Positions 8,395 to 17,549 of a stretch of 64,000 bases of DNA are shown here, piece after piece. Source of the stretch: Planctomycetota bacterium (GTDB lineage: Bacteria; Planctomycetota; UBA8742; UBA2392); NCBI GenBank assembly GCA_020849795.1, contig JADZFR010000056.1, positions 23,458 through 87,457 on the forward strand, written 5' to 3'. Every line of letters starts with the position of its first letter. The first letter of the stretch is position 1. A program made the translations under genes and the position numbers. The notes below the pieces were generated by a model. The model saw only the letters and a program-made list of their open reading frames with translations, did not search any database and was not told the DNA's origin.

Positions 8395-9258
8395 ATGCCC
8401 GAGCCACTGTTCGATGACGCCACGCTGGCCCGCATTCGCAACCTGCGCCTTGCCGCGGGTCGTGTGCAGCGCGGCGGTGCGCGTGGCGAGCGACTGTCGC
8501 GCCAATTCGGTGCCAGTCAGGAGTTTGGTGCCCACCGCGCTTACGTGCACGGCGACGACCTGCGGCGCGTGGACTGGAACGTGTACGGCCGGCTTGGCCA
8601 GATGTTCCTGAAGCTGTTTGAGCTTCCCGGGCAGTTGCGCGTGCTGCTGGTCGCTGACGATTCCCCGACCATGCACTTCGGCGCTCACGACAAGTGGCTG
8701 GCAGCGCGGCGGGCGCTGGCAGCCGTGGGCCTGGTTGCCTTGTCCGGCGCCGAGCGCGTGCTTGCATGCCGCATGTCCGACGCCAAGCCCGAGGTGTTTG
8801 ACGGCACCGGCGAAGCCCGGCTGTTGCAGGTGTTTGCCGCGATGCAGGTGTCAGACACCGCGGCCAGGCCCGCGGCGCGCGCCTTGTTTGAAACGCGGGG
8901 GCGCGACAGCGTGCTGGTGCTTGCCGGCGATTTCCAGAACCGCGAAGCCGCACTGAGCCTGCTGAGCGACGCCCGGCGCGCAGGCGCGCGGGCGGTGGCG
9001 ATCTGCGTGCATGCGGCCGAAGAATTGAACCCCGCGCTGAAGGGGTTTACGCGCCTGCAGCCGGTAGGCGCACACGACGTGAAGCTGCGCGTCGATGAGC
9101 GCGTGGTCGCCGCGTACAAAGAAGAGCTGGCGCAATGGCGCGAAGGCACGCGGCGGGCAGTGACAGCGCTGGGCGCCGGGCTGATCGAGATCGACAGCGC
9201 CGACCCGATCGAGCCCCTGATGGTAGACCTGATGCGCACCGGCATCGTGAAGGGCTAG
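8395..9258 (+). CDS. DUF58 domain-containing protein
   Basis: The protein has 287 residues. The DUF58 signature is clear: a basic, Gly-rich start (AGRVQRGGARGERLSRQFG), then EFGAHRAYVHGDDLRRVDWN and YGRLGQMFLKLFE. The fold continues as a VWA-like alpha/beta region (LRVLLVADDSPTMHFG, LVLAGDFQN), where DDSPT is a partial MIDAS motif. DUF58 proteins normally occur with a MoxR AAA+ ATPase and Bat-type VWA membrane proteins; here the VWA/BatA-like gene lies 1.3 kb downstream but no MoxR gene is in the window. The role is probably in a chaperone or assembly complex at the membrane; the substrate is unknown. Confidence 0.9.
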   Translation: MPEPLFDDATLARIRNLRLAAGRVQRGGARGERLSRQFGASQEFGAHRAYVHGDDLRRVDWNVYGRLGQMFLKLFELPGQLRVLLVADDSPTMHFGAHDKWLAARRALAAVGLVALSGAERVLACRMSDAKPEVFDGTGEARLLQVFAAMQVSDTAARPAARALFETRGRDSVLVLAGDFQNREAALSLLSDARRAGARAVAICVHAAEELNPALKGFTRLQPVGAHDVKLRVDERVVAAYKEELAQWREGTRRAVTALGAGLIEIDSADPIEPLMVDLMRTGIVKG

Positions 9259-9396
9259 CGAGCTGCACAAAGCGCGAATCAGTTGTCCGCGCCATCTTTA
9301 AACTGCTGCGCGCTCCGTATGCGGAGTGACTGTTGCAGGCGTTCTGCCCGCATGCAGCTGGCCAAGGCGCGCGGGTGCAGGCACCCGGGCCACTGC

Positions 9397-10245
9397 TCAG
9401 CCGGACGCGCCGGGGGCAGAGACCTCCGGGCTCTGCGGCATGGCGTCATACCGTTTCAGTCTTTCCTCCAGGTCGCGCACGACCATTGCCGTGCGGGGTT
9501 CGTGTTTCGCGGTAAACCGCATGGATTCCAGCACGCGCAGCGGAAACTTCGGCGCGGGGCCTTTGCGGCCGCTCTCGCCCCAATGTTTGAAATCGCGCAA
9601 CCATGCATCGTGTTCGGCTTCGTAGGCAGCGGCAGTCGCGTTGTCTATGTACGCCGGTTGGGTTGCGGCTGAAGGCTCGGCCGCTGTCTCGGGTGCAGGC
9701 GGCACCGGCTGCCATTGCTTCAGCGATTCACTCATCATTTCCTGTTGCCGGCGAAGGTCGCCAAATGCGTTCGCGCCCCGCGGCGACTGCGGCCGCTGCA
9801 TGGCAGTGGCGGGGGGTTTGGGGCTGCTTTTCAGCACGGTTTGGCGAAGGCGCATGCGCTCGGGTTGCGCAAAGTCGGCGATCGCGTTGCGGATTTCCAT
9901 GATGCGATGCAAGTAGTTCACTTCGCCCATCAGCTTGAGCAGTACGTCGTCCTTGTGCGGCGACTTGTCGCCCAGCAGAGTGTTCGTTACTTGACGCGTC
10001 AGCAGCTTGATGTGCAACCGCAGGTCGCGAAACATCCACTCACGGCCGATCGCGCTAAGTACCACTTTGTCGCTGACGCGAAACGCAGGCGGTGCTTTGC
10101 CTGCGTCGTAGGCAGCACGCGCGGCGTCGGATTCGCGCTTGGCAAGAAGTTGCGGCGCACGGGCGGCCTCGACGGAGTCGTCGAGGCTTGCGGCGTCGAG
10201 GTCCTTCAGCAGGTCGCTGATGATGGTGTCGATGGCTGGGTCCAT
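9397..10245 (-). CDS. Hypothetical protein, 282 aa, helical
   Basis: It starts at the ATG complementary to 10243-10245 behind GGAG. The protein is soluble, with no signal or membrane segment. The N-terminal half (to about residue 145) is helical and charged; residues about 145-200 form a Pro/Ala/Gln-rich linker, and the C-terminus has an acidic/aromatic stretch (AYEAEHDAWLRDFKHWGE). I recognise no domain. It lies convergently between the DUF58 and VWA genes, on the opposite strand to both, so it is probably not part of their complex. Base composition matches the neighbours. Confidence 0.7.
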   Translation of the reverse strand: MDPAIDTIISDLLKDLDAASLDDSVEAARAPQLLAKRESDAARAAYDAGKAPPAFRVSDKVVLSAIGREWMFRDLRLHIKLLTRQVTNTLLGDKSPHKDDVLLKLMGEVNYLHRIMEIRNAIADFAQPERMRLRQTVLKSSPKPPATAMQRPQSPRGANAFGDLRRQQEMMSESLKQWQPVPPAPETAAEPSAATQPAYIDNATAAAYEAEHDAWLRDFKHWGESGRKGPAPKFPLRVLESMRFTAKHEPRTAMVVRDLEERLKRYDAMPQSPEVSAPGASG

Positions 10246-10562
10246 GGTTCGGGTTCTCCAGGGACAAAGCTTTGCCCCTTAACCCCAGGAACCCATGGAC
10301 ACAGGAGTTGAGTTTCAGGAGGCAAGGAGCAGGCGGCGGGAGGCAGGAAGTTCAGCCGGCAAAGCCACTTGCGCGCGAAAAAGAATTTTCAGAATTCGCA
10401 GGCAGGGGTGAGGCTTGTGTCGCCCGCGAATGTGGCCGGATGCAGGAGCAGGAGAAACTGTCAGCTCGTGCCCCCAACCCGGTTGTGAAAGTGATCGCCG
10501 TTCCCGCCTGATCGGCCGCCGAACGACGGCGAGCCAATGGGGCTTGTCGCTGCTAGCATGCC
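10246..10562. other. Intergenic stretch without a supported gene
   Basis: This divergent gap separates the hypothetical gene from the VWA gene. It holds the polypurine tract listed separately and a short AT-rich patch around 10378-10400. An open frame at 10272-10511 has no codon or motif support and is not called. Confidence 0.6.
10316..10350. repeat. Solo polypurine CAGGAGG-type tract
   Basis: A 35-base run built from CAGGAGG/GCAGGCGG-like units, the same vocabulary as the arms of the two four-helix elements inside the T6SS locus. No inverted partner or four-helix gene is nearby, so it may be the remnant end of such an element. Confidence 0.6.
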
Positions 10563-10565
10563 GTG

Positions 10566-12461
10566 ATGCTTGAGTTTGCGCGCGAGCAATGGCTTTGGCT
10601 GTTCCTGCTGCTGGCGGTGTTCTACGCCGCGTGGTTGCTGGCGCGCCGCTATCGCAAGCAGCGCGTGACTCACGCCGTGTTGTGGGACCGTGTGGCAGCG
10701 CGCGTGATTCCGCCTGCGTGGAAACGCATTCTGCGCACCGTGCTTACCCTATTGATCGCGACGGTGATGCTTGCTTCGGCTGTGCTGTATGCCGCGGGCT
10801 TGCAGCGTCCGCCCGACGAATTGCCGGGGCCCCTGCTGCTGGTGATCGTGCAGGACAACAGCGTCAGCATGCGCGCAATGCACGGCGAATCCACGCGCCG
10901 CGAGATGGCGCACGACCGGGTGCGCGAGCTTCTTGGCGCCATGGGCGAGCATGACCGCGCAGTGCTTGCCCACTTCAAGCATGGCCAGCCGCTGCTGGGC
11001 GAATGGCGCGCCAAGGGCGCCGAGCCGGGCCCAATGCCGCCCACAGACTTTACGCGTCAAGACATGCGCGCGCTGGCGGCGGCGGTGGACACACTGACGC
11101 CGCCGCCGGGCATGCCGGCGCGCCCCGCGCCGCGCAAACTGGTGATCTGGCTTGGCGACGAACGACTTGACTTGCAGCCCAAGCCGGCGCCGCAAGTGTC
11201 CGCGTTCGGAAACGCGCTGGACCTTGGCGGCACGCCGTTGATCTACGAGACGTTTGGCGGGCCAGCCGACAACGACGCGATCATTGCCGCACGTTACACA
11301 CCCCCGGCCGCCAATGACGCTCATGGTGGGGTGGTCGAGGCCGCCACGCTGAGCGGTCGCGACCCCATCGTCCGCGTCGGCACAGAAGTTGAGTTGCGCG
11401 GGCGCCGGGTTGAGCTGCCGCCGGTCACGGGCGCCAACGAAGTCCGCATCAGCACCGATGGCGGCGATGCTTTGCCCGACGACGACGAAGTCTCGTTTCT
11501 TGCTCCCCGCGCGCGTATCGCCGGCGTGGCGGTCTGCTATCCGGCCGAAGACGGCGAAGCCAACCCGTTTTTGCTGCAGGCGCTGCGCAGCTTCTTGCCC
11601 GGGCGCGAGTTTTCGACGCATCCTGTGCCCGGCACAGCCGAAGTCAGCGCCGACCTGCTGATTGCCGACCGGGCCCTGCCGGCAAAGTACACCGCCCGTG
11701 CGGTACTGCTTTTTGGCGTGGGCGGCGAAGCCGGCGACGTAGGCCCCCCGGTGCGTGCCGAGCCGAACTTGCGCGCGCCGGTTGATGCCGCTGACGTGGG
11801 CTTTGAAGTGCCGGACCTTTCGCTGATTTCGGCGCGCGAAGCCAGGCCGCTGGTCCGGACAGGCTTGAGCGCGCTGACACGTCACATTGACGGCGGCGTG
11901 CTGGTGGGAGTGCAGCGCACACCAAACGAGATTCTGTACTGCGGCTTCGTGCCGCACGAAAGCACGCTGTTGCAGGACCGGTCAGGCCTGCTGTTGATCC
12001 TGCGCTGGCTTGAGGCCGTGCAGAGAGTCGAAGAGCCCCGCATCCCGCCCCTGGTGCAAGCCGGCGAGCCCGTGGGGGTGCGCGCCGCGGGCGATGTGAA
12101 AATGTCTCTTGTGGTCTCGCCTGATGCGATGGATGCCGCTTGGGGGGACGCCTACCGCGACCCGGGCTCGCGGCTGGTGCGCGGGCCGGATGGAATCGTG
12201 AACTGGACTGTTGCGCGTGAGCCGGGGCGCTGGAACCTGCATGCGGGGTTGGTCGAACGCGAGCCGTTCACGATCCTCTGGAGTGACCCGCATGAGCAGT
12301 CGCTGCCCTACGTGCACCTGGCACCAATACCGCTCGCTGCTTTCGGGCCGCCGGAGGCCGACTTTGACCTGCGCGACTGGCTGCCGGGGCTGTTGTTGTG
12401 GCTGGCGTTGGGGCTGCTGGTGATCGAGTGGGCGTTGTGGCTTGTGGGTGTTGTGGAATAG
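10566..12461 (+). CDS. BatA-like membrane protein with VWA domain
   Basis: The protein has 631 residues from ATG 10566 (GTG 10563 is also possible). The N-terminus carries the BatA-type first helix (EQWLWLFLLLAVFYAAWLLARR) and a second helix at about 60-85. A VWA-like domain follows, with a metal-binding DNSVS motif (about residue 97). The long middle region is periplasmic or cytosolic beta-rich sequence, with an ADLLIADRALPAKY region resembling the glutamine-amidotransferase-like fold of such proteins. One helix closes the C-terminus (LLLWLALGLLVIEWALWLV). It probably works with the nearby DUF58 protein. The specific role is unknown. Confidence 0.82.
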   Translation: MLEFAREQWLWLFLLLAVFYAAWLLARRYRKQRVTHAVLWDRVAARVIPPAWKRILRTVLTLLIATVMLASAVLYAAGLQRPPDELPGPLLLVIVQDNSVSMRAMHGESTRREMAHDRVRELLGAMGEHDRAVLAHFKHGQPLLGEWRAKGAEPGPMPPTDFTRQDMRALAAAVDTLTPPPGMPARPAPRKLVIWLGDERLDLQPKPAPQVSAFGNALDLGGTPLIYETFGGPADNDAIIAARYTPPAANDAHGGVVEAATLSGRDPIVRVGTEVELRGRRVELPPVTGANEVRISTDGGDALPDDDEVSFLAPRARIAGVAVCYPAEDGEANPFLLQALRSFLPGREFSTHPVPGTAEVSADLLIADRALPAKYTARAVLLFGVGGEAGDVGPPVRAEPNLRAPVDAADVGFEVPDLSLISAREARPLVRTGLSALTRHIDGGVLVGVQRTPNEILYCGFVPHESTLLQDRSGLLLILRWLEAVQRVEEPRIPPLVQAGEPVGVRAAGDVKMSLVVSPDAMDAAWGDAYRDPGSRLVRGPDGIVNWTVAREPGRWNLHAGLVEREPFTILWSDPHEQSLPYVHLAPIPLAAFGPPEADFDLRDWLPGLLLWLALGLLVIEWALWLVGVVE

Positions 12462-12482
12462 CGCAGGGGCACGAAAGCACAG

Positions 12483-12504
12483 CGGCCGGGGTTTCCCCCG
12501 GCCG
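12483..12504. terminator. Hairpin between convergent genes
   Basis: A perfect 9-bp stem CGGCCGGGG (12483-12491) pairs with 12496-12504 across a 4-base loop, midway between the convergent VWA and Crp-family genes. There is no strong T-run on either side, so termination efficiency is uncertain. Confidence 0.55.
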
Positions 12505-12529
12505 GTGTGCGTGAGCGATCACGGTTGGC

Positions 12530-13219
12530 TTAGCTCTCTGACATCTGGCGCAGGCGCTTGCGCGACAGAATCGTCACGCGCTTTCCGCTGGCCTTCAGGA
12601 TGCCTTCTTTTTCCATGCGGCTGAAACCGCGGCTGACCACTTCACGCACGGTGCCGATCTGGGCGGCGATTTCGCTTTGCGTGTAGGGCAGCACGATCAT
12701 CAGTTCATTCTCGCCTGAGTCGGCGTGGTTCAGTGCGATCCAGCTTTCCAGCCACTTCGCAAGCCGGTTGTGGGCGTCTTTCAAGCTGAGCTGGTCGACC
12801 AGGTCGAGCATGCTGGAATAGCGCTTGCTCTGTTCCTTGAGAATCGCGACAGCCAGTGCCGGCTCGCGGTGCATCAACTCGCGGATCACCGGCAGTTCAA
12901 TCTCGATGACTTCGGTGGTCATGCGGGCCTGGCAATCAACATGCGACGCCTTGTGGGGGTCGGTCAGGCTGGTAAGGCCGAACACATCATGGGGCCGGGC
13001 ATACCCGAATACCTGCTCCTTGCCGGCTTTGTTCACACGGTAGAATTTGAGCTGGCCCGACAGGACGACACAGAAGGCGCGCGGAGGCTGGCCGGTGGCC
13101 AGGTACACTTCGCCATCTTCCAGGCGCTTGACGCTCGCGGCGGACTCAAGCCTGGAAAGGGTGTCGTCGGAAAGGCCTTTGAACAGCGGGATTTCTTTGA
13201 GCATCTCAGTGGCGTGCAT
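12530..13219 (-). CDS. Crp/Fnr family transcriptional regulator
   Basis: The start at the ATG complementary to 13217-13219 is chosen for the AAGGAA ribosome site 8 bases upstream. The protein has 229 residues. A cyclic-nucleotide-binding beta-barrel spans about 8-125 (IPLFKGLSDDTLSRLES ... GEVYLATGQPPRAFCVVLSGQLKFY). A long dimer helix follows, then a winged HTH (about 165-229) with the Crp signature LPYTQSEIAAQIGTVREVVSR. The RTxSR-type cAMP phosphate loop is not evident and there is no N-terminal Cys cluster of Fnr, so the ligand is unknown. It ends the dnaX-ybaB run, in the place where recR often lies. Confidence 0.9.
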   Translation of the reverse strand: MHATEMLKEIPLFKGLSDDTLSRLESAASVKRLEDGEVYLATGQPPRAFCVVLSGQLKFYRVNKAGKEQVFGYARPHDVFGLTSLTDPHKASHVDCQARMTTEVIEIELPVIRELMHREPALAVAILKEQSKRYSSMLDLVDQLSLKDAHNRLAKWLESWIALNHADSGENELMIVLPYTQSEIAAQIGTVREVVSRGFSRMEKEGILKASGKRVTILSRKRLRQMSES

Positions 13220-13296
13220 CTCAGGATTCCTTTCGGGGGACAACCAATGCGCCCTCATCGTGAACGAACCAGCAATGGCCGTCCTTCCCGATGCGG

Positions 13297-13617
13297 TCAA
13301 AACATCCCTGGGAAACTCATGCCGCCGGTCACCTTCGCCATCTCGGCTTGTCGCAGTTCCTCGGCTTTTTTCATGCCCGCATTCACAGCGGCGATGATCA
13401 GGTCCTCGAGAAGCGAAAGGTCGTCAAGATCGACAGCGTCTTTCGAAATCTCGATTTTCACCAGTTCTGTGGCCCCTGAACAGATGACCTTGATCAATCC
13501 GTCGCCTGCCGAGCCCTCAACATAGCGCTCTTTCAACTCTTCCTGAATCTTGCCCATGTCGCGCTGCATGCGCTGGGCCTGCTTCATTAGATCGCTGAAG
13601 TTGCCTAGACCTGCCAT
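13297..13617 (-). CDS. YbaB/EbfC nucleoid-associated protein
   Basis: The start at the ATG complementary to 13615-13617 follows GGGAGAAGTC. The protein has 106 residues. It has the family start (MAGLGNFSDLMKQAQRMQRDMGKIQEELKE), the central VEGSAGDGLIKVICSGATELVKIEI strand pair and a C-terminal helix region AVNAGMKKAEELRQAEMAKVTGG. YbaB dimers bind DNA without strict sequence preference and are linked to nucleoid structure. It lies 80 bases downstream of dnaX on the same strand, the classic dnaX-ybaB pair. Confidence 0.94.
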   Translation of the reverse strand: MAGLGNFSDLMKQAQRMQRDMGKIQEELKERYVEGSAGDGLIKVICSGATELVKIEISKDAVDLDDLSLLEDLIIAAVNAGMKKAEELRQAEMAKVTGGMSFPGMF

Positions 13618-13697
13618 GACTTCTCCCGGAGTGCCAAAACATATAAATGACTGGTTAACTATTCGCAAGGCCAGACTGGAAATGTCGTCAATTTTGC

Positions 13698-14960
13698 CTA
13701 ACGCGCACCGAACTTACGTTTAAGTGCATCTACTGCTGCCATCTCCTTTTCACTCAACTCCCGCTTCCCGGGCTCAAGATCAGCCACTGGTGACTCTACT
13801 CGCGCCACGGGCGCATCCGCCGCCGAATCCAGGCGTGACAGAAGATTCTCCAACGACTCCAGCCGCCCAACCAATGCCAGCTTGACCAGTGTCGTCTCGA
13901 CGACCACGCGCGGAAACGCCGCCCGGCGCACGCGGTTTCGGCAGTCAGTCAGCAGCTCCGCGACGTACACAAGTCCATGTATGCCAAAGCGATCCGCTAC
14001 AGTCTTGAGACGCGGAAGTTCATCTGCAGGCACATCGAGGCCCACGCCATCACCACCGCTGGCGGCAACCATGAGCAGCGTGCGGGTCAATGACACGAGG
14101 CTGGCAAGCACTTCCGCCACGTCTTTGCCGCTGTCGAACACTTCTTCGGCGAACAGAATGCCCGCCTTGGCATCGCCGGCGGCAAGCGCCTCCAGAAGCA
14201 TCAGCAGTTTGGGTCGGCTTACAAGGCCGAACACGCGCTCTGCGTCTTCGAGTTTCGGCGCAAGCCCGCAGAAGGCGAACAACTGGTCAAGGCGCGAAAG
14301 CGCGTCGCGCATGCCGCCCTCAACCAATTCCGCGACTGCGCGCAGCAAGCCGTCACCGGGGGTCGCCCCTTCGGCGGCGCAGATTTCTTCAAGGCGCGTG
14401 ACAATCTCGTTCATGGTCACGCGCCGGAAATCATAGCGCTGGCAGCGCGACAGAATGGTCTCGGGAATCTTCTCAGGGTTCGTCGTTGCCAGAATGAACT
14501 TCACATGCGGCGGCGGTTCTTCGACGGTCTTGAGCAATGCATTGAACGCGCTGGTCGACAGCATGTGCACTTCGTCGATGATGAACACGCGGTAGCGTCC
14601 GCGCGCCGGGCGCGTTTCAACCGATGCCAGGCGTTCGCGAATGTCGTCCACGCGGCTGTTGCTTGCCGCGTCCATTTCGGTTACGTCGAGGTCTTCTCCA
14701 TTTGTGATATCGACGCAGCTTGCGCATTCGCCGCAGGGCTCTGCACCCTTGCGGTTGGGGCAGTTCAGGGCGCTGGCCAGCAGCCGCGCCGTCGTTGTCT
14801 TGCCTGTGCCGCGCGAGCCCGTCAGCAGAAACGCTTGCGCCACGCGGTTAGTCGTGATGGCGTTGCTCAGGGCAGTAACGATGTGCGGCTGGCCCACGAG
14901 GTCGGAAAACGTCCGCGGGCGATATTTACGTGCAAGTACGGTGTAGGCCGGTTCAGCCAC
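13698..14960 (-). CDS. dnaX: DNA polymerase III subunit gamma/tau (short, gamma-like)
   Basis: The protein has 420 residues from a GTG start. The N-terminus LARKYRPRTFSDLVGQ is typical of DnaX. Walker A is GSRGTGKTT (48-55), four zinc ligands are Cys67, 76, 79 and 82, Walker B is VFIIDEVHMLS, and the sensor/SRC segment is ILSRCQRYDFR. It is the clamp-loader ATPase that loads the sliding clamp and organises the replisome. The length corresponds to gamma: tau domains IV/V for DnaB and Pol III binding are missing. No slippery A-run is seen at the end, so no gamma/tau frameshift is suggested. ybaB follows. Confidence 0.96.
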   Translation of the reverse strand: MAEPAYTVLARKYRPRTFSDLVGQPHIVTALSNAITTNRVAQAFLLTGSRGTGKTTTARLLASALNCPNRKGAEPCGECASCVDITNGEDLDVTEMDAASNSRVDDIRERLASVETRPARGRYRVFIIDEVHMLSTSAFNALLKTVEEPPPHVKFILATTNPEKIPETILSRCQRYDFRRVTMNEIVTRLEEICAAEGATPGDGLLRAVAELVEGGMRDALSRLDQLFAFCGLAPKLEDAERVFGLVSRPKLLMLLEALAAGDAKAGILFAEEVFDSGKDVAEVLASLVSLTRTLLMVAASGGDGVGLDVPADELPRLKTVADRFGIHGLVYVAELLTDCRNRVRRAAFPRVVVETTLVKLALVGRLESLENLLSRLDSAADAPVARVESPVADLEPGKRELSEKEMAAVDALKRKFGAR

Positions 14961-14982
14961 AGTGCTTAACCCTGGACAAGAA

Positions 14983-15498
14983 TCAGAGAATCAGCGGCAC
15001 TTCATACATGCCGGCCCACACCACGTATGCCCAGTTCGCCAGGCAGACCAGCACAAACGCCGCCCACAGCATGCGGCGCTGTTGCTTTGTCGCGACCAGC
15101 ACGACGCGCTTTCGGCGCGGCAGCACCAGGGCGAACCAGCTGAACGCGCCCCAAACGAGAAAGGCCAGAAACCCAACGGCCAGGGGGTTGTACTTCAGCG
15201 CCAGCAGCGGCTGTCCGACAAACAGCGCGGTCACCGCGCGCGTGCCGCCGCAGAACGGGCATGCGGTGCCGACATAGCGCAGCGGGCTGTGCACCGGCGG
15301 CAACCAGGTGGTGACGAACGACAGCGGGATGTAGATCGCGGCGCCCGTCAGCAGAAACAGCGAGTACATTTCCCACGGCGACGGGAAGCGGTTTTTCAGC
15401 GTTTCCACGCGCAAACGCATGCGCGGCGCGCGCTCAGGAGCATGTGCTGCCGCTTCAGCGGGGGCTTGGGCAGCAGATGGTTGGGTCGCAGTAAGCAT
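14983..15498 (-). CDS. DUF2752 membrane protein
   Basis: The start at the ATG complementary to 15496-15498 is preferred over upstream non-coding starts. The protein has 171 residues. A basic, Ala-rich N-terminus leads into three to four transmembrane helices. The DUF2752 signature CPFCGGTRA is present at about residue 85, followed by ALFVGQPLLALKYNPLA. The cysteine motif suggests redox or metal chemistry at the membrane, but the family has no known function. It is 22 bases upstream of dnaX on the same strand, so the two may share a transcript. Confidence 0.87.
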   Translation of the reverse strand: MLTATQPSAAQAPAEAAAHAPERAPRMRLRVETLKNRFPSPWEMYSLFLLTGAAIYIPLSFVTTWLPPVHSPLRYVGTACPFCGGTRAVTALFVGQPLLALKYNPLAVGFLAFLVWGAFSWFALVLPRRKRVVLVATKQQRRMLWAAFVLVCLANWAYVVWAGMYEVPLIL

Positions 15499-15649
15499 GG
15501 CAGCCTGTCGTATGGGGACGCAAAGATAGCAAGTCAAGCCGACTGATACAGCACGCAGCCTGCCCGCAGAATTGCCATCGGGTTTGCCGAAGTCCGCCCG
15601 TCTGTTAGAAGGCGTATGAAACCCACATGTCCGGGGACCAGAAGCGCCC

Positions 15650-16198
15650 ATGGGTGATTTTCAACCCGAAACTGCCACGCTGGTCGGCAAGGCCTGCCGC
15701 GGCGACCGTGATGCTTTCGCGGCGCTGATGGAGCGTTATCAGGAAGGCGTGTTCGGCCATCTGCTGTCGCGCTGTGGCGACCCGGGCCGGGCGCAGGAAG
15801 TTACGCAAGATGCTTTTGTTACAGCATTTACGACACTTGCCCGGCTTGAAAAGCCGGCCAGTTTTCGCTCGTGGGTGATCGGCATCGGCATCAACCTGCT
15901 GCGTCGCCGTAAGAAAGAAATTGCGAACATTGACCTGCTGCAAGGCGCCCAGGACGGCCGTGAAGACGGTTTGGGGGCTCTGGCAAGTCACGAGCAACTG
16001 AATGCCGTGCGCGAGGCGATCGACGACCTGCCGGAAAATTACCGCACCGCCCTGATGATGCATTACTTCGACAAACAGCGCGGCAAAGCCATCGGCGAGG
16101 AGTTGGGGGTCTCCGAGGGGGCAGTCCACATGATTCTGCTGCGTGCAAGGAAGGCACTTTCAGAAAAGCTGAAAGATTTTGATCCCGGCAATGACTAG
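15650..16198 (+). CDS. ECF-type RNA polymerase sigma factor
   Basis: The protein has 182 residues with sigma region 2 (about 15-85: DRDAFAALMERYQEGVFGHLLSR, then FVTAFTTLARLEKPASFRSWV) and region 4 (about 125-178: LPENYRTALMMHYFDKQRGKAIGEELGVSEGAVHMILLRARKAL). The linker between them is short and there is no extra domain. It directs RNA polymerase to a specific promoter set. The next gene, 37 bases downstream, encodes a membrane protein with an anti-sigma-like N-terminus, forming a signalling pair. Confidence 0.93.
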   Translation: MGDFQPETATLVGKACRGDRDAFAALMERYQEGVFGHLLSRCGDPGRAQEVTQDAFVTAFTTLARLEKPASFRSWVIGIGINLLRRRKKEIANIDLLQGAQDGREDGLGALASHEQLNAVREAIDDLPENYRTALMMHYFDKQRGKAIGEELGVSEGAVHMILLRARKALSEKLKDFDPGND

Positions 16199-16235
16199 TT
16201 GCGGACCATCAGTCCGGGTCTGAGGACAGATCGCC

Positions 16236-17549
16236 ATGCAGGAAGCAAACCACAATCGCGAAGAGCTTGAGCTGCTGTGCTCGCGCAACCTTGACGGCGA
16301 CATTTCGCCGGCAGAGCGCGCAAGGCTCGAGTCGGCCCTGAAGGCTGACCCCGAGTTGCGCGCCTTCGAGGCGCGCCTGCGGCCGGTACACGGCATGGTG
16401 GCTTTGCTTTCGGACAGTTTCCGGTTGCCCGCCGATTTCCGCGAGCGAGTGTTGCGTGAAGTCGAGGCCCCGGTCATCCAGTTGCCGACCCGGCGCTGGA
16501 CGCCGTGGATTGCCGCGGCGGCTGTGCTGCTTGCGCTGGGCACAGGCATTACGGCCATGGTCTTCAACGAAACGGGTGTGCCGGAAGCGACGCCGTATGT
16601 TGCCGGCCACAATAAGGGGGATCACGGTGCGGTGTCCCCCGACAGGACCGACCCGGTGGTGGAAACACCCAGGGCCCGGGTTGTGGCAGTCAGCAGCGGT
16701 GAAATCGAGTTCACGGACGCCGGCGGGAACGTCACCCGCAACCACGGCATGGACGGCCAGCTTTCCATGCCCGCAGAAGTGCGTGCGCCCGCGGATTCAC
16801 ACGCCACGCTGCAGTTGGGCAAGGGTGCGGTGGTGCTGCAAAAGGGTGCGCGCGTGCGGCTGTCGGATGTGGACGCCGACGGCGTGCCCGACGTGGAGCC
16901 GATGGACGGCGACATCTACCTGGAAAGCTGGGCGCAGACGAGCGTGCGCAGCAAGGTGGACAAGGTCAAGGTCAGTGTGGATCGCGGTGGCTTGAGTTTG
17001 CGCAGCACGCCGCAAGGCTACGTCGCATCGCCAAGTTACGGCGGCGCAACGGTAGGTGAGATGGCAGTCGGTTACCGGCAGTGCGCGACGATTCGCGATA
17101 ACGGCGTAAGTGTCGCCGCCTGTGAAGACCCCGGGCTTGAAGGCTGGGTCATCGACGGCCGCGCTGACGCAATCAAGCTGGAACTGAAGAACCTGCTGGG
17201 CGCTCGCTTTGAAGAAATCACCACCGACCAGTGGGCGCAGTGGGACAAGCTGCTCAAGGGCGTGCTGTCACGCCCCGACGAGCGCGCCAAGCATTCGTAC
17301 ATCCTGAAGCTGCTGCTGAAGCACGGCTTCTTTGAAGAAGCCGGCGAGAAAGAGATCGAGGCCTTTGGGCGCATCGCCGAAATCCTGGGCGAGGGCACGA
17401 CGGAAGACGACATCGCCGTCAACGAACTGCGCATGATCAAAGAGTTCGAGAAGGCTCTCCAAGAAGACCCCGAAGCCATGGCCCAGTTCAAGCGCATGCT
17501 GCGCGACATGCTGGAACGCATGGCTGAGCGGCAACGCAAACCCGACTAG
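16236..17549 (+). CDS. FecR-like membrane anti-sigma/sensor protein
   Basis: The protein has 437 residues. The N-terminus (REELELLCSRNLDGDISPAE...) resembles the cytosolic helical domain of anti-sigma factors. A transmembrane helix lies at about 90-112 (WIAAAAVLLALGTGITAMV). The periplasmic part has a FecR-like beta-domain (GQLSMPAEVRAPADSHATLQLG, then GARVRLSDVDADGVPDVEP). The last 150 residues are helical and acidic, ending MLRDMLERMAERQRKPD. It probably restrains the upstream ECF sigma factor until an external signal arrives. A VDADGVPD stretch looks like a small calcium-type loop. Confidence 0.82.
   Translation: MQEANHNREELELLCSRNLDGDISPAERARLESALKADPELRAFEARLRPVHGMVALLSDSFRLPADFRERVLREVEAPVIQLPTRRWTPWIAAAAVLLALGTGITAMVFNETGVPEATPYVAGHNKGDHGAVSPDRTDPVVETPRARVVAVSSGEIEFTDAGGNVTRNHGMDGQLSMPAEVRAPADSHATLQLGKGAVVLQKGARVRLSDVDADGVPDVEPMDGDIYLESWAQTSVRSKVDKVKVSVDRGGLSLRSTPQGYVASPSYGGATVGEMAVGYRQCATIRDNGVSVAACEDPGLEGWVIDGRADAIKLELKNLLGARFEEITTDQWAQWDKLLKGVLSRPDERAKHSYILKLLLKHGFFEEAGEKEIEAFGRIAEILGEGTTEDDIAVNELRMIKEFEKALQEDPEAMAQFKRMLRDMLERMAERQRKPD

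Noticed and set aside
10272..10511. 79-residue open frame in the DUF58/VWA gap
   Set aside because: It runs through the polypurine repeat, has no ribosome site and no coding signature.
15541..15651. N-terminal extension of the DUF2752 protein to 15651
   Set aside because: The extra 51 residues overlap the ECF sigma upstream region, have no membrane-protein character and no conservation signal; the ATG at 15498 fits the family length.
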